The position numbers and the translations under genes were made by a program. From Atrichornis clamosus (taxonomy: Eukaryota > Chordata > Aves > Passeriformes > Menuridae), in contig WBMZ01009490.1 in the NCBI GenBank assembly GCA_013400975.1, forward strand, positions 1 through 64,000: a stretch of DNA of 64,000 nt. The letters run 5' to 3'. A model generated the notes under the pieces. It was not told where the DNA came from. It was given only the letters and a program-made list of their open reading frames with translations, and made no database searches. Each line of letters starts with the position of its first letter. Position 1 is the stretch's first letter. Below, in pieces: positions 37,601-50,600 of this stretch.

Positions 37601-37935
37601 CACAGAATCACAGAATCCTTTAAGTTGGAAAATATCTCCAAGATCATCGAGTCCAATCATTCCCCTCAGCACTGCCGAGGCCACCACTAATCCATGTCCC
37701 CAGGTGCCACACCCACAGGGCTTTTAAACCTCTCCAGGGATGGGGACTCTACCCCTGCCCTGGGCAGCCTGTGCCAGCGCTTGACAACCCTTTAGGTGAA
37801 GAAAATTTTTAATAACCAATCTAAACTTCCCCTGGTGCAACTGGAGGCTGTTTCCTCTTGTCCTATCCCTGCAGACCCTTCTCCGGCTCTGTTCCCTTCT
37901 CTGGACACACTCTGTGTTAGTGCCTCAGTTTCCCC
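37601..37935 (-). mobile_element. CR1 LINE 3' fragment
   Basis: Minus-oriented CR1 tail starting CACAGAATCACAGAATCC, then GATCATCGAGTCCAATCA, CTCCAGGGATGGGGACTC and CTAAACTTCCCCTGGTGC, running to TTCTCTGGACACACTC. It is of the same subfamily as 4341-4741. Sequence next to its 3' end also matches that copy. Confidence 0.9.
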
Positions 37936-39133
37936 ACTCTAAGTGGGTATTTCCATCACAGGCCTCCTGTATCAAGGCAGGTTTCTGCAGTGCTGAGCAA
38001 CCAACACTCCAGCTGCTTCAAGCCTTGAGCCAGAAAAGAGTCATCCCTTGCCTTGCTCCAGCAGCAGGAATATTGACCCAACGCTGTCAACTGTTTTCCA
38101 GGACTAGCTGTAGTGCAGGGCCAGCAGAACAGAACCTTGGCAATCCTCAGCAAGTCTCACTGAAAGCAGATCCACAAAGCCAGGCAAACTTTCCTTCCCT
38201 TTTCTTAACAACAAAGTTTTGGACCTGCTGATAAACACTGAAGCTTAAACTAAGCCGATATTGACTATTAAAAATCTCCTGTCTGCCTCTTGGGCATCTT
38301 TAAGGGGCACATAAGATTCCAAGAGCCCAAATGCAACACAACTTGCTGGCCACAAATAGGGTACACTCCTGCCAAAACCTTCCCCTGCTGCAACTATGGC
38401 ATGCTCCAGAAAACATTTTGTAAGTCACTCTTCAAGCTTTATGACAAGAGCATTTAGAAGGAAATGAAAACTTTTCTGACCCTCATGCTGCTTTTTGGCT
38501 CGAGGAGATGTTTCTTTTTACATCTTTCTTCCCCTTCTCCCTGACTCCTTAACTAATCCCATATTTCTAAGAAAGAAGGAAATTGTATTAATTGAAACCT
38601 TCTCAGTAAATTATCAGCTTTAGAAGGAGCACTTGGGGAAGGGGGAGGCAGAAGTCTTAGGGCAGAGGGGATGTGCATGATTAAATCCCCCCTTGAAGGA
38701 AGATATCAGGGTGTGAAAGGCCAGGGAACTGCTTTCGGTCACATCGACCTGGAATTTCCTCTTCACAAGTGCCACCAGATCTTCCCACCCACATCCAAGA
38801 GCAAGCAAGGAATGCCGGAGGGCTGGGCCAAGGCAGAAATCAGTGCAGCTGACCTGTGATGCACCAGGCAAACACAATTTCTCTCCCTTCACTTCCACAA
38901 TGACTGTAAGAGCCCTGCCTGGCACATGGGCATCGTGCATTACACTGGCCTGAAACACAGCTGAGTATTATCCACATTGCAAGAGGATAAAATCAAGGGT
39001 TGAGTAGTTGCCATGTCTTATCAATACACCATCAAATGTCATGAATCTTTTGTCCAGCAGATGAGAGGTGGATCCTCACAACACCTGGATTTTTCACGGT
39101 AGCACCTCCAGGCCAAAAGCTAGACCTGTAAAG

Positions 39134-39256
39134 AAAGGTTGGATGGGGTTTGGAGCATCCTGATCTAGTGGAAGGTGTCCTCACCCACGGCAGGGGTGTT
39201 GAAATAAGCTGATCTTGAAGACCCTGTTCAACACAAACTGTTCTATGGTTCTATGA
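39134..39256 (+). mobile_element. CR1 LINE 3' fragment
   Basis: Plus-oriented CR1 tail: GAAAGGTTGGATGGGGTTTG, TGATCTAGTGGAAGGTG, and ending in GTTCTATGGTTCTATGAA. Confidence 0.88.
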
Positions 39257-40059
39257 AACCAAGACTTCTGTGGCTGCAAAAACATAAGACATGGGTAAAA
39301 TTCTTCATGTGAGACTTCTTGAGTTCAGAAGGGCAGTATTTTGACTCTGCAGTTACGTGTAAAAAATGGCCAAGCAAAATGTAAGCCCTAGGCTTCAGGG
39401 ATTTCCATGAGCATAAATGCAAAATTTTTGGAAACAGGTTGAGTGGGAATAGTGTTTTCACTGAAGTCCTGCCATCCTTCCCCTCCCCGGCTGGCTGACT
39501 TTCCCGGTCTCGATCTGCAGCCTGCCTGAATACCACCCAAAATATTTTCTCAATTAGAGGAGAAAACAGGAATTTGCCACTTGTCTGCCTCTATTCTGCT
39601 GCCTGTCAGCATTCAGCAAATATTTCAATCGCAGCCCTTTGCATGCTGCTAGCCCTGCTCATTTAACCTTTGGCCCTTCCCTACACTAATCCATCGGCCT
39701 TTACCTTCAAACCTTTACAGCCAAGGGCTGACCGCTGGATGGGCTGGCAGGGAGGGGAGGATGAAAGGGGTGTTGCGAGGGATAAGTTATGCCAGATTTC
39801 ATTGCAGTTTAGGGAGGGGGACCAGAGAGGACGGAAGTTTCTGACCATGCTCCTAAAAGAATTCAACTATCAGCAGCTGGGATTTGTGCTTCCACATGTG
39901 GATGACAGTGAGGAAAATTAACAATTTTTAAGGAAAAAAAAAGGAAAGGAAAGCCTCCGTCATCTCAGCTGTCTTTCGCGTGGCTGGCAGCATCCCGAGG
40001 CAGGTACCTAATTGCCCGTGGAGCCTTTGCTCTCCTGCCTCACCCGCTCTCCTCCCTGC

Positions 40060-40420
40060 CTCACGTGTTGCTGAGATTAGTAGCTAGCAGTTCCACTGTC
40101 AAAAGCGCATGTGATGAAAATAATGCCCAGAGCGCTGCCTGTCAGCCTCAGAAATGCCTGCTCAGCTTTGGTGGGGGAGGACCCCAAAACCTCTGCCCAC
40201 CTGGCCTCCCGCTCAGCCGAGCATCCACTCTGGCTCTCCAGAGGCCGTGGCCAGCCGCTCACTGTATGAGAAATCGCTGACCCTTCCGTCACATGGATGC
40301 TTTAATTGTTCACATCGGTATTTTGTTTCTCTCTGCTGTAGACAGTTTGCTGTCAGTTATCTGTCCTTCATATGTAATTAATTGTGCTGTCTCCTGGCTC
40401 ATTAGAAACAAGCTCCTCTT
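40060..40420. promoter_or_regulatory. Candidate conserved non-coding block
   Basis: The block has three CTGTCA words (40096, 40139, 40350), the core of MEIS/TALE sites, plus homeodomain-type words TTTAATTG, GTAATTAATTG and CTCATTAG between 40300 and 40410. SETBP1 is a developmental gene with large introns, where such blocks often act as enhancers. No direct proof is available here. Confidence 0.25.
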
Positions 40421-41029
40421 CTCCCCTTCCCCCTCTCCCCCGGCCAAGTCACAGTGTGCATTATTTAGGTTAAATCATGTTTAAGTAACTACATAAATAG
40501 TAGGTCGGGTTTGCCTTTTGTCTAGGCTGAGACTGTTGCTTGGCTCCTTTCTCAAAGTGCCAGACCAGGAAAGCCTTTATCCCTGGAAGCTCTCGAAGGG
40601 AAATCCTCGCTGGGCAGAGCAGCCGTGCTGCCCCAGGAGCAGGGGAAGGTCCTCTGAGCAGAAGGCTAGTCCAGTAGGTAACAAGGAGGAGCTGCCAAAC
40701 TTTAATAAGGCAGGCATAAAAGTCAGCACTGCAGAGCAAAAATCCTGCCAAGAGAATGTTAATCGTCTAGCAAGAGATAACAGTGAGAGGATAGTGAAGA
40801 TTGGTTTGATTTGGTTGGTTTTTTTTTTTTCCCCTCCAGATCTTATTCTAGCCAGTGAAATGCAGTTCAAGTAACATCACTTCACACATGACAGGTCACC
40901 CACTACCACCTTACAACTGCAGCACTGAAACTCAGGTGCTACAATGCACATGAAAGACTTCTGAGCATTCATTCAATTAAGAACAAAACGAGAGTTTCTG
41001 AAGTGGGTTCTCTCAGTGTACCAATTACC

Positions 41030-41049
41030 AAAAAAAAAAAAAAAAAAAA
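41030..41049 (+). repeat. Poly-A run
   Basis: Twenty consecutive A. Confidence 0.95.
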
Positions 41050-43088
41050 TTGAGGATGTGGGTATACAGATTCAATCAATCTTAAAACCAAGATGAATCA
41101 TCACCTTGAACTCAAAAAAACCCCTGCACTGAACTGTCTTAAAGTGTTAGAGTAGTAAAAGTGAAACCTGTACAGTTCATTTGCTTATTTTTCTGGGCCA
41201 AAGCTTCATGTCCTTGTAAACCATTTTCCTGTGCCAAAGTGCCTCTAATATCATTTGATGTAAAGATTCAAGGATTTAAATACCTGCTTCTGGCTGGGAA
41301 TAACCACTGACAGAATGAGCATGAGAAAGCTTGTTTCCTAGAGATTTTCAGCTGAGCTTAAGAGATTTAATCTTCTGGAGGAGCTTCAGGTGAATCACCT
41401 GAACTTTTGGATACCAACTGCAGCCAAGACCTCCCAACCTCTTTGTGTGTGCACATCCTCACTGATAGACCTGGGCTAGCCAAATCCTTTAACTGATTGG
41501 ACCAGGCTCAGCTTTTCTGGATTGCCTGCACAAAGGTTGTGAAGGGCCCAGCAAGGACTTCCACATGAAAAGCACTGCAGACGTTTCCAGCGGTGTTATT
41601 CGAAGCTAAATTACTGCTCAGGGAAACTGCTTATACCAGGAATGTGAGGCAATGAAGTCCTCTCTTCCTGCCACAATCTGGGCACGGATGATGGCAGAAC
41701 AAAAGCCTTCCGGGCTGCCTGAGACCAAAGAACCTCACCAGTGACGCGGGATGGCCACCACGAAGAGCCAGGGCACAGCTCACTTTCCCAGCCTATCCAC
41801 AGCTGGTTCTCTCCACCACGAGGGCGTAAAAAAGGATGGAGGTCACGAGCGCGAGTCACGCAAGTCACTAGAGTTGTTTTGTCAAAGGCCCTCAGTCTAA
41901 ACTTGCTGCCTGGGCTTAGCACAGCTGCTGGTTTGCCAGGAAAATGTGTCTGTGAGCTGAACCCCACAAAATGGCAGCCTGGCAAGTCCCATCCCTGCCC
42001 AGCTCGCTCTCCTAACTCCGCTTGTACTGCTTCGGGAGACAGTCCCCCCCACCACCTTATCCAATTTTACACAGAGAAAAACAAACCAGCCACAGCTCGG
42101 TTCATCAGAAACACACCCAGCTTTTAGGTGATACTGTGTGATTAACAATATATGCTTTAAAAAAATTAAAATGTTCTCAAGAAGGAAAGGGGAAAGGAAG
42201 GAAGAAAGAAAAACATACACGAGTGGGGGAAGGGGGAAAAAGGACAACAATCTGAGACTTTCAATGGGAATGTCCAAAAATAACACAAACAGGATCTCCC
42301 TGCCATCTGCTTCGATCCTCTCTGAATGGCTTTCAAAGCAAAAAGCCTTGCCAAAACCTGACAAACAAAGCACTGAGCATCAGTTTTAATGGAATACCAA
42401 TACTGTGTTCCCCCTTCCCCCTTTTAGCTTCATAGACACACACCTTCCACACCCCTCCAGTTGCCAAATAAATGACACTATGCAAAAAAATTTGCTTCGG
42501 TTACGAAGCTGAATAAACAAGAAATAATTTTGCAAGTGGTCCCATATGTCTGTGCTTCTCTGCTTACAATGGACGCTAATAAGATTTGCCATAACTAATT
42601 CATTCTTTCACACCATTACCCTATTCTCTAACTTAAAAAAAAAAAAAAAAGAAGAATTAAATTCTGCACATCCCATGTGCTTTTTTCTGCAACTTTCACA
42701 CAGTTGAAACACAAGGGTTTCAGCAGCAAAATCCACCCTTCACAGTGCAGACATTTTCAACTTACTTTAGACCTTTCAATAAGGCTTAAACGTGAGTTTT
42801 ACTTAACTTAAAATGAACAGAAGAATATTTGTCACTTCTTTACTTTGATTTTCTGTTCTCATTTTTAAAAAAGAGATGTCTAACAGAGCTGATGGGAAAT
42901 GGGGAAGCATAGGAGAGCTGCAATCTCAACACCAAAGGGAATGTGTTAGTGCACATGAAGTAGAAAATCTTGACTCCAAAGGCAATGTTATAGCACATAT
43001 AAAGCAGAAGCAAAATTCATTAGCTGCAAATATCAGCAACTCTCATATGCTTCCTTTCAGCCCAGCTAAACAGAGGAAACCTTCTTTC

Positions 43089-43150
43089 TTTTTTTTTTTT
43101 TTTTTTTGTCAGTTGGTTGGGTTTTTGTTTGTTTGTTTGTTTGTTTTTTG
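43089..43150 (+). repeat. Poly-T run plus (GTTT)n
   Basis: A 19-nt T run is followed after 13 nt by about five GTTT units and another T run. Confidence 0.92.
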
Positions 43151-43249
43151 TTATTGGTTGGGGTTTTTCCAAGATTCGCATCTCGCCTGGCAAACTTAAG
43201 AAGCAAACCCAAAACGCTTAAATCCACACTTCTTTGTTGCACTTTGTTC

Positions 43250-43700
43250 CCTCTGCTGTCGGGATATTTTTATGTCCCAGGAGCACACCTTTGCCAGCGC
43301 CGATCAACCTTCTCTTTCTTTTCTTTCTCAAAACATCTGAGGCCTAAATTACTTGAACAAACAAAGGAGATTTCCCTCCCTCTCTCCCCCGCTGCCGTCT
43401 CCCCCCTCAGTGCCGGGCCTGCCCCTCCTCCTGCGGCACACAAATGGCCTCACAGCAGACGGGATGGAGGGAGGGCTCCCAATTACACCTCTTTATTAAC
43501 GAGGGGCCGCGGCGGGGCAGGCGCTGCAGCAGCGTGGGGTGCAGGCTGTGGCTGCTGGCTCCTTCCTGTCACCCACCCTGGGGAGCAGAGGTCATCAGGG
43601 ATCTGCTGGGAAGGGGCCCGTGTCCAAGGGCCCTGACCCACCTGCCCGCCCGTGCCACGGTGGGTGTGTGGGCATCACTGGTCTGCCCACACCAGCACGG
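43250..43700. promoter_or_regulatory. CpG-rich stretch
   Basis: About 20 CpG occur over 450 bp, with a core GGCCGCGGCGGGGCAGGCGC near 43504-43524. It is weaker than the other two CpG islands and borderline by usual criteria. No gene is recognisable on either side. Confidence 0.4.
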
Positions 43701-46700
43701 AAAGGGTGGCAGGAAAGACCTGCAGGGACCCCGGTGGTTTCTTGCAGCCTGTGGGTGGGGTGAGCTGGGTCCTGGTGGGAGCGTGGATCCACCAAGCCAC
43801 GGGGGTGGGAGCAGAGGTCCTTGCTGCAAGTTGGAGCAGTGAAAGGTGGGATGCCTTCTCCAGTGGCCCTGGGTGACACACCTCTGTCTGCCTCAATTTT
43901 CTGCTTGAAAACACTTAGGAAGTGCTGAAATTCTGTGTTCTTGTGTGCTCAGTCATGACATGGTCTAAAGTTGTCTCTGCCCATGGCACGGGTTTCCAAC
44001 TCAAATCTTTCAATGATCTGTAACAATTACAGGGCACTGCCTTCAATTTTCTGTAAGTACCATCCATCATCTGTGTCCTTTTCCCCTATCTTTGTGGTGA
44101 TATATTTTCTTGTTCTACTAGGAAAGATAGGAGGGTGTTTTTTTTGGGAAAAAGTCGTGGTCAAAATCAAAACCCTTTTCTTCCCTCCCATTTCAGCCTC
44201 AGGCCATCCTTTGCATTCACCCTTCAATGTTGTGGTATCACACCTGGTGGTAAACTTTCTGAGCCCCTTGGGCCTGTTATTTACCCATCAGATCCTCTCC
44301 AGAACTGCCTGCGTGGCTGTCTCCATCTGGCAGAGCCCAAATCCTCATTTCTCCTTACCTCACTGTTTAAATTCCTCTCCCACTGGGCTGCTGGCTTTTC
44401 CCCGGGAACAAAGCACAGGCCCCATGAGCAAACACTTCTACCCATCTGTGTCCAACAGCTATGACAATAACAGCTCCCCTTATTCCTTGCAGTCCCAGTA
44501 ATTTTTCCCCAGACCTCATAACATGTTTGTCATGCTTTCTGACTCCCTCCCTGCTCTCAAAACTAGATTTGGTCACTTTGCCCAGTCTCAGATTTATTTA
44601 TTTGCAGACCTTCATGTAACGTGGGCTTCTTGTTGAGTCTGATTGGTGTCAACCTGTATCTGTTTTCACACAAGTGGCAAGTCTCTGGGCAGGCAGTGAA
44701 GATGAAGAGAGAAAAGGGGTCTAAAAGGGGAGCATAAAGCATTGTGACTTTTTCTAGCCAGGGATTAACACATGGGTTTTAAACAAGGGGACTCCCTTCC
44801 CAGCTGACAGCAGCAGCTGCAGCTTCTGACTTGCTCACGGAGTGGCAGGGAATCGAATCAAAGAGAAAAGAAGAAAGAGGACAACCCTTCCTTGGGGAGT
44901 AGGAAGCACAATACAAGCTATTCTAAAATCCCTGAAAATACTGGCTTGGTTTTAGGTCAGGCTCTCCTTCCCCCTTCTGTCCTGTGTGCCCCCACCCCCC
45001 TTGCACTCCCCCCTCTCAACAAAGGGAAATTGGTATTTTTCAAAATTCTTCTGAAAGCCAACCCGGCAGATGGTTCTTTCCACGCCGGGGAGGAACAAAA
45101 AGAAAAACCTGCCAGGATACACATCACTGAGATGTGACAAAGATGGGCATGGTGGCTGGCCTTTGACCCAGGGATTTCATAGGCCTATTAAACCATGTGG
45201 CCAGGATGGACTGAGTCGACTTCTATCTCCAGCATGCAGCTGCTGTACCCCATGGGCTCCTGCTAAGGATATTAGATTAAGTCAGGCCAGATAGACTGAA
45301 AAGATAGGGGGTTTCTATCTCCCACCTTTTCAACACCTTAGGACAATCCTCAACACCAACATCTAAGCAGGTGGAAGTGAAATTCAGTGGCCAAACGAAC
45401 AGCGTAAATAGTAAAAGGCTTATTTAGACAGTAATTAGCAGCAGTGCTACTTTACCAAAGTCTTGCATATATATCAGTAACATGACCTCCTGCAAATGCA
45501 GAAAGCCAAGGGTAAGTCACTGTCAGACTTTCTATCACACTTAAATGCCCCAGGTTAGGGATATGGCTGTCTATCACCAGCTACCCTCCCTTTTCTTTAC
45601 AGCACCCTCTTCCCTCTAGATAACATTAACAGCCAAACTCCCATTCTCTTCAGGGGTTCCCCAAGCAGAGCCCAGAGCTCCGCATCCCAAGCACCCAAGT
45701 TGGCTCCAAGGACGAGGCATGGTTAGGCCGTGCCCCAGGGCTGCCAGCCAAAGCACGGGGAGGAGCAAAGGATGCGCTGCACCCCGGCAGAGCTGCCCTG
45801 TGCTTCACAGATGCCTGTGGAGCATGCTGGCAGTCGCTGTCCCCCAGTGACTAAGAGCAGCTCCTGCCCACGCCCAGAGTCAATGACCTAAGGACAGATC
45901 GATCCCTACCCATCTTCCCTTTTCTTTTCCCTGCACTCTTCCCTTTTCCTCCTGCAGTCTCTGTGCTGTAGTCACAGAAGGAAACAGGCTTCCCCACCCA
46001 CCCCCCTTCAAATCAGGAATATAATTACAAGTGATGCAATGGAATTAAGACCAGAGAGAGAAAAGGCTGGAGGGAATTTGTCCTACTGATTACATAAATC
46101 ATTGAAGAAAAGTATCCCGTGGAAAAAGAGAGGTTGTCTTTGGGAAGAGAACTTCACCAGCTGTGTGCTGGTGAACATGACGTCAGAAAATGGACAGGAC
46201 AAATTAATTATCCCCATCTAACCTGCACACAGCATGGGATATGAGAAGTAGAATATGTTGTCAATCCAATAGCATCAGTTCCCAGTGGAAGATGCAATAA
46301 AACAAGTGCCTTCAAGGTCCCTGTTAATACAGATTAGGCAGGTGACTAATGTAGGGACTGTCCCTGTAGCACAAAACACTTTGGTGGGAGGCAGAAATGA
46401 GGGCTGATCAAGACCCTGTTAGTGCTGCTGCTCCCCAGCGGAAAAAAATATCTGCCTCGGGTCTATTTTTCTTAGTCTTAAATGTGAACTTTCATCAAAT
46501 TACTCACCTGGGAATAAAGCAGGTAAAATTTAGGTGAAGCAAACCAGACCAGCACAATGTTCTACTGAGGAGCAGGTGAGACTACTGATAAAAGTCTATT
46601 TAGTAATCCCAGTGTAAGCCCTACCTCGGAGGTATGAGGAAACTATTTCCTGCACATCCTCCTGGGAAATGTTTGCCAAGCACGTTACAGAAGTGCCTTT

Positions 46701-47180
46701 TCACAGAAGCGCCAGGTGGGGAACCAGTGACTTGCCCTGCGGTGAGGCGAGGGTGTGATCGTGGTGACACACTGAAGTCCAGTGCTCAGCCCTCTCCTTG
46801 TCACAGTCATCAGCATGGAGAGAGGGGGGGCCATGTCCTCTGGCTCATTTGCTTGTGCCACCACATTCCTTCCAAGAGCGAGAGCATTGGGCAAGTCAAA
46901 ATTACCCACAAAGCCCCTCAGGGCTGATTCTCATCTTTCAGCCATGTGGAGGGAGAGCAGCTCACATGGAGTTAGGATGCTGCAAAGTGCTGAAATTCCT
47001 CAAAGAACCACCCAAGTTTATAGTGGTAGAGTTTTTGTAACACCAGTGTCAATAAAAAGATACCATCTCCCTCTACAAACCTTGCCACCCAGGTGAGACA
47101 GAGCCATGAGAAACTGATGAGAAGATAATGAGTCCTCTGGTAGATATTCCTCATTCAACTCTTACCACATTTTAGGGTTT

Positions 47181-47310
47181 ACAGACCAGAAGGGATTATT
47201 AAGGGCATCTAGGTCAAGTGATTGCATGCTGGCCCTGAAACTCCACCCCTTCATTTCTGCATCCAGCCCTAACTCTTCCCTGACATAAGTTCTATTTTTA
47301 AGTCAGCAGC
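47181..47310 (-). mobile_element. Old CR1/L3-like relic
   Basis: The stretch ACAGACCAGAAGGGATTATT, then GGGCATCTAGGTCAAG, GAAACTCCACCCCTTCAT and TCTGCATCCAGCCCTAACT follows the layout of CR1 tails common in turtles and crocodilians rather than that of young bird CR1. It is heavily mutated. This is recognition from memory; a repeat-library search would settle it. Confidence 0.55.
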
Positions 47311-47439
47311 GAAGATGCAGAGTGTTAAAAGTTTTGGAACAAGTTGATCTGTTTAAATGGCAGCTAGAAGAGGATTGGCTTCCATAAGGGCTCTGCACTC
47401 AGTGCTTGGAGATCAGGCCACCACCTGGGAGACTCAGTT

Positions 47440-47610
47440 GTGTCATGGTTAAGCAACCGCAGCTCAGTGAGAAAGGTCTGAGTGTTAACCCGGCCTGTGA
47501 CAGGTTCCTTGAGTGAGTCACTTAATCTTATTGCTCTGTTTCACATTCTGTACTGAGAAATGAGATGGTTCCACTTATCCTCCCCTCTACAGAGCTTGTG
47601 AAATCCTTGC
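47440..47610 (+). mobile_element. MIR-like SINE relic
   Basis: The order of motifs matches a MIR SINE in sense orientation: TCATGGTTAAGCA, then GTGTTAACCCGGCC in the place of the B box, then GAGTCACTTAATCTTATTG and CTGTTTCACATTCTGTAC. Divergence is high, as expected of an element inserted before amniotes diversified. It could instead be another CORE-SINE. Confidence 0.5.
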
Positions 47611-50600
47611 AGGAAGACAGGCTCTCCTGAGGCCTTCGTACAGCACCTGCCAGCGGCAGGCGTGGACGTACAATACTGACATGAGACAGCACCTTCAAAT
47701 GGGCCTTGTAGAGACCCACGTAGTTCTGCAAACACGTCTGTAGTGCCTATCTATCTTGAATGGCCATGTCCTCATCGTCAACCACTCTTGGCCACAGTCC
47801 AAGCCACATCTCAGATATACAACCTCATTTGCAACCTGTAGTAAGACACCTTAGCCCTTATGCTGTTCCTTTCCCTGCTAGCCCACACCTCCAGGAAAAA
47901 AAAAAAAAAAAATGACAAGATGTTTGGCCTTATACCACCCTGACCACTCTGGAGAAGCAGAGTTTGCTGCCCATCCTGCTGGGAAGCAGTGCCATGCTAA
48001 TGGTGCAAGCACCACGGCTTGAGAATCCCTCTCCTTACAGCAACCACTTGTAGAAACAGCACCACGATGTAGAAATAGCACTTTATGTCCTGAAATAAAG
48101 AAGCCAATAGCCACTGGCCTAACTCATGTTAGAGGTCATGTCAAGAAATGGAAAATAACACTCTTATGAAAACACAGCTAACTGGGCTTGTCCTCGAGGG
48201 TCACATATCAAATGGAATCATTTTAAGGTTCAAGAGTTGAAAAAGTCTCAGCATTAAAAAACAAAACAATGCATGTTTATTCTGGATATTTTTAGACCAG
48301 TTTCCTAAGGAAACAAGGCTAACATGGTCACACTGTGATTGTGTGTATGCGAATGCACACACAAACTCCTTGCCTGCCTGCACTATCCTCTCCTCAATGT
48401 TTTTCTAATATTTTGTCCTGTTTTGATCAAATGTGATGTAAGGACCAAAATCTTTGTGATATAATATTCTAACAAGTTTTGTTCAAGTTGTTCACTGGCC
48501 AGAAGAAAGGGACCCCTGAGGGGCTCCCAAAAAGGGCTTGGCTGGCAATTTCACTCATCACTAGACACCAGAGAAGTCACATAACAGGAAAGTGGTCAGA
48601 AAGCAACTTTCACAAGTCTCAGTTCTTTTAGAAAAAGCAAAAGCAAAAAAAAAGACAGGCTGAGGGCATGAGATGAAGCCCTGCTTTCGATTCAAATGAA
48701 CTATATGGGTCCACAATTCAATCCCACTAGCTGGGCATGACAATGGGGCCAGCAAGAAGCCCACCTGGGAATGAAGCATGTGAAGAATTAGTCCTGACCT
48801 GAGGGGGCTAGCTGGATGTGTTGTGTGTACATGTGTGAAAAAGGAACTCGAGATGAAAAGTCTGTAGGTAAATCAGAAGGTATCTGTGGTCAGGCAATGC
48901 CTGGAAGGGGAGGAAAGGAAGCACTGCATGCAAAAACTGATGCTGGAGGAACATGCTCATATCCATGAAGGACTGACACCCCTGTGTGTTCAAAAGCCTC
49001 TGCAAATGAAAACACAACCGGTTTACAGCCCTGGGTGCCCACGCCAGCACATCACATCTCCACCTCGGTTAGCCTGGAAGCCACAGTGCTTTCAAAACAG
49101 AGCACGTGCACTGGCTTGGCCAAGGGTTTGCAAGGCTGCAGAAGCAGCACCCCTCTCCTCCTGCAGTTTGGTCATTGGGACTAAGGAGCTCCAGCCAGAT
49201 CCCCAGCATCCTGCAGTTGTCCCAGTTGCACTTCCTCAACACCCAGACCAGGTCTGTGGATGTTTTGTCATGGTTTGGAGAGAAAGACACAGCACAAGCA
49301 AACAAGGAAATGTCACAGAGGGCCTTCGAAACTCAGCTGTGGGAGGGAGAGGCTGCTGTAAGGCAAAGCCTGTCCTCAACACAGACAGCCTCCCCATGCC
49401 CTGGTCACATGGCAGCTCATCAAGTACACCAAGTCTTCCTTGTTTGGCACTCCATCTTCTGCAGAAAACACCTGCTTACAGCTCCCCAGCCCATCCCTTC
49501 ACTGCCAGATGTTTGCTTCTTTAAGACATACTTGCCTAGATTAAAATAAAATTTTTTAAAAGTCACAATTCTTTGGGAGCAAACAGACAGTGAGGGATGG
49601 GCATCAGCTGGCTCAGGCAGAGTACTGAGCTGGAAAAGACACTCTGCCTTACTCCTGTCACAAGATATTTGTGACATGACACAAGACGGACACTTCTTCA
49701 GTAAGCTTTGGAGGAGAAGGAAGAGTTAAGAGCTGGGATCCAGCTGTCCAACTCTTCATACAGAGACTTTGAACCACCTCCAGGAGGGACCAGCCTTCTC
49801 AAGATGGCTGTGTGGGGGATCAAGAGGACTTAGCTCCCAGACTGAGCACCTTCAAGAACCAAGATGAATCTAAGTGGTTCTCAGCTCCTAGAAAAACTGG
49901 TTTCTTAAGCAAAGAAATTAATTTCTTCACCAAAAAATCCCCCTGAAAAACTCCAAACCCATTCATTCCTGTTCTCTTTTTGTGGTGAGCCAAAGATACT
50001 TGTGGTGGGAGACCACCAAACTACAGCTGTTTCATTTGTACCTTCAACAATGCTGTAGAAAGAAAAGCTAGCCTGAAGGAAAGCTGGGATGGCTATCAAA
50101 GAGCTGGGTTTGTGTAGCTCTGCACCCACACGCCCGTGTAGAAAGACTGTTAAAACACCAGGAGCCTCCTGCCTCTTAGAGCAGCTCTGAGTTGATCTCT
50201 CAGCTGCTCAAAAGCCAGTTTAACCTTAAAGGCAGCTAGAAGAACACTCCTCCACCGTGCTGGCACTTCTGGGGCTGTGCCACTATACCATAGCCTGGGA
50301 AGAGGCTGGGATCTGGAGCTGGTGTGAGTTCCTGATACCTGCCACAGGCATCAGGTAGAGCCACCTCAAGGCTTTACTAAGTAAGCATAGGGACTAAATC
50401 AGCACAGGAACAGGTCCAGGCTGAAGGAACTGTGGATGCTCCATCCTTCAGGGAAAAGAAAAAAAAAAAAGAAGAAGAAAAAGAAGCTGTAAATCAAATC
50501 CTGCCACTTCAAGCAGGTGACACAAAAGTGCCTTCTCTTCCTTGCTAAGCCACAGGGAGCAAGCACTTACATCAACCCCCTGAGCCACGTTTGGGATTGC

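Larger units (their letters stand above)
32441..43249. other. Intronic DNA with three CR1 tails and AT-rich motif blocks
   Basis: No gene is recognised. It holds CR1 tails at 34211, 37601 and 39134, an A-rich tract at 36104-36170 and an A-run at 41030. A block at 40060-40420 with homeodomain- and MEIS-like words is listed separately. A purine-rich stretch lies at 42177-42245. Confidence 0.6.

Noticed and set aside
48886..49524. 212-codon open frame
   Set aside because: It starts at GTG, shows no domain or known family, and lies in ordinary intron. Consistent with chance.
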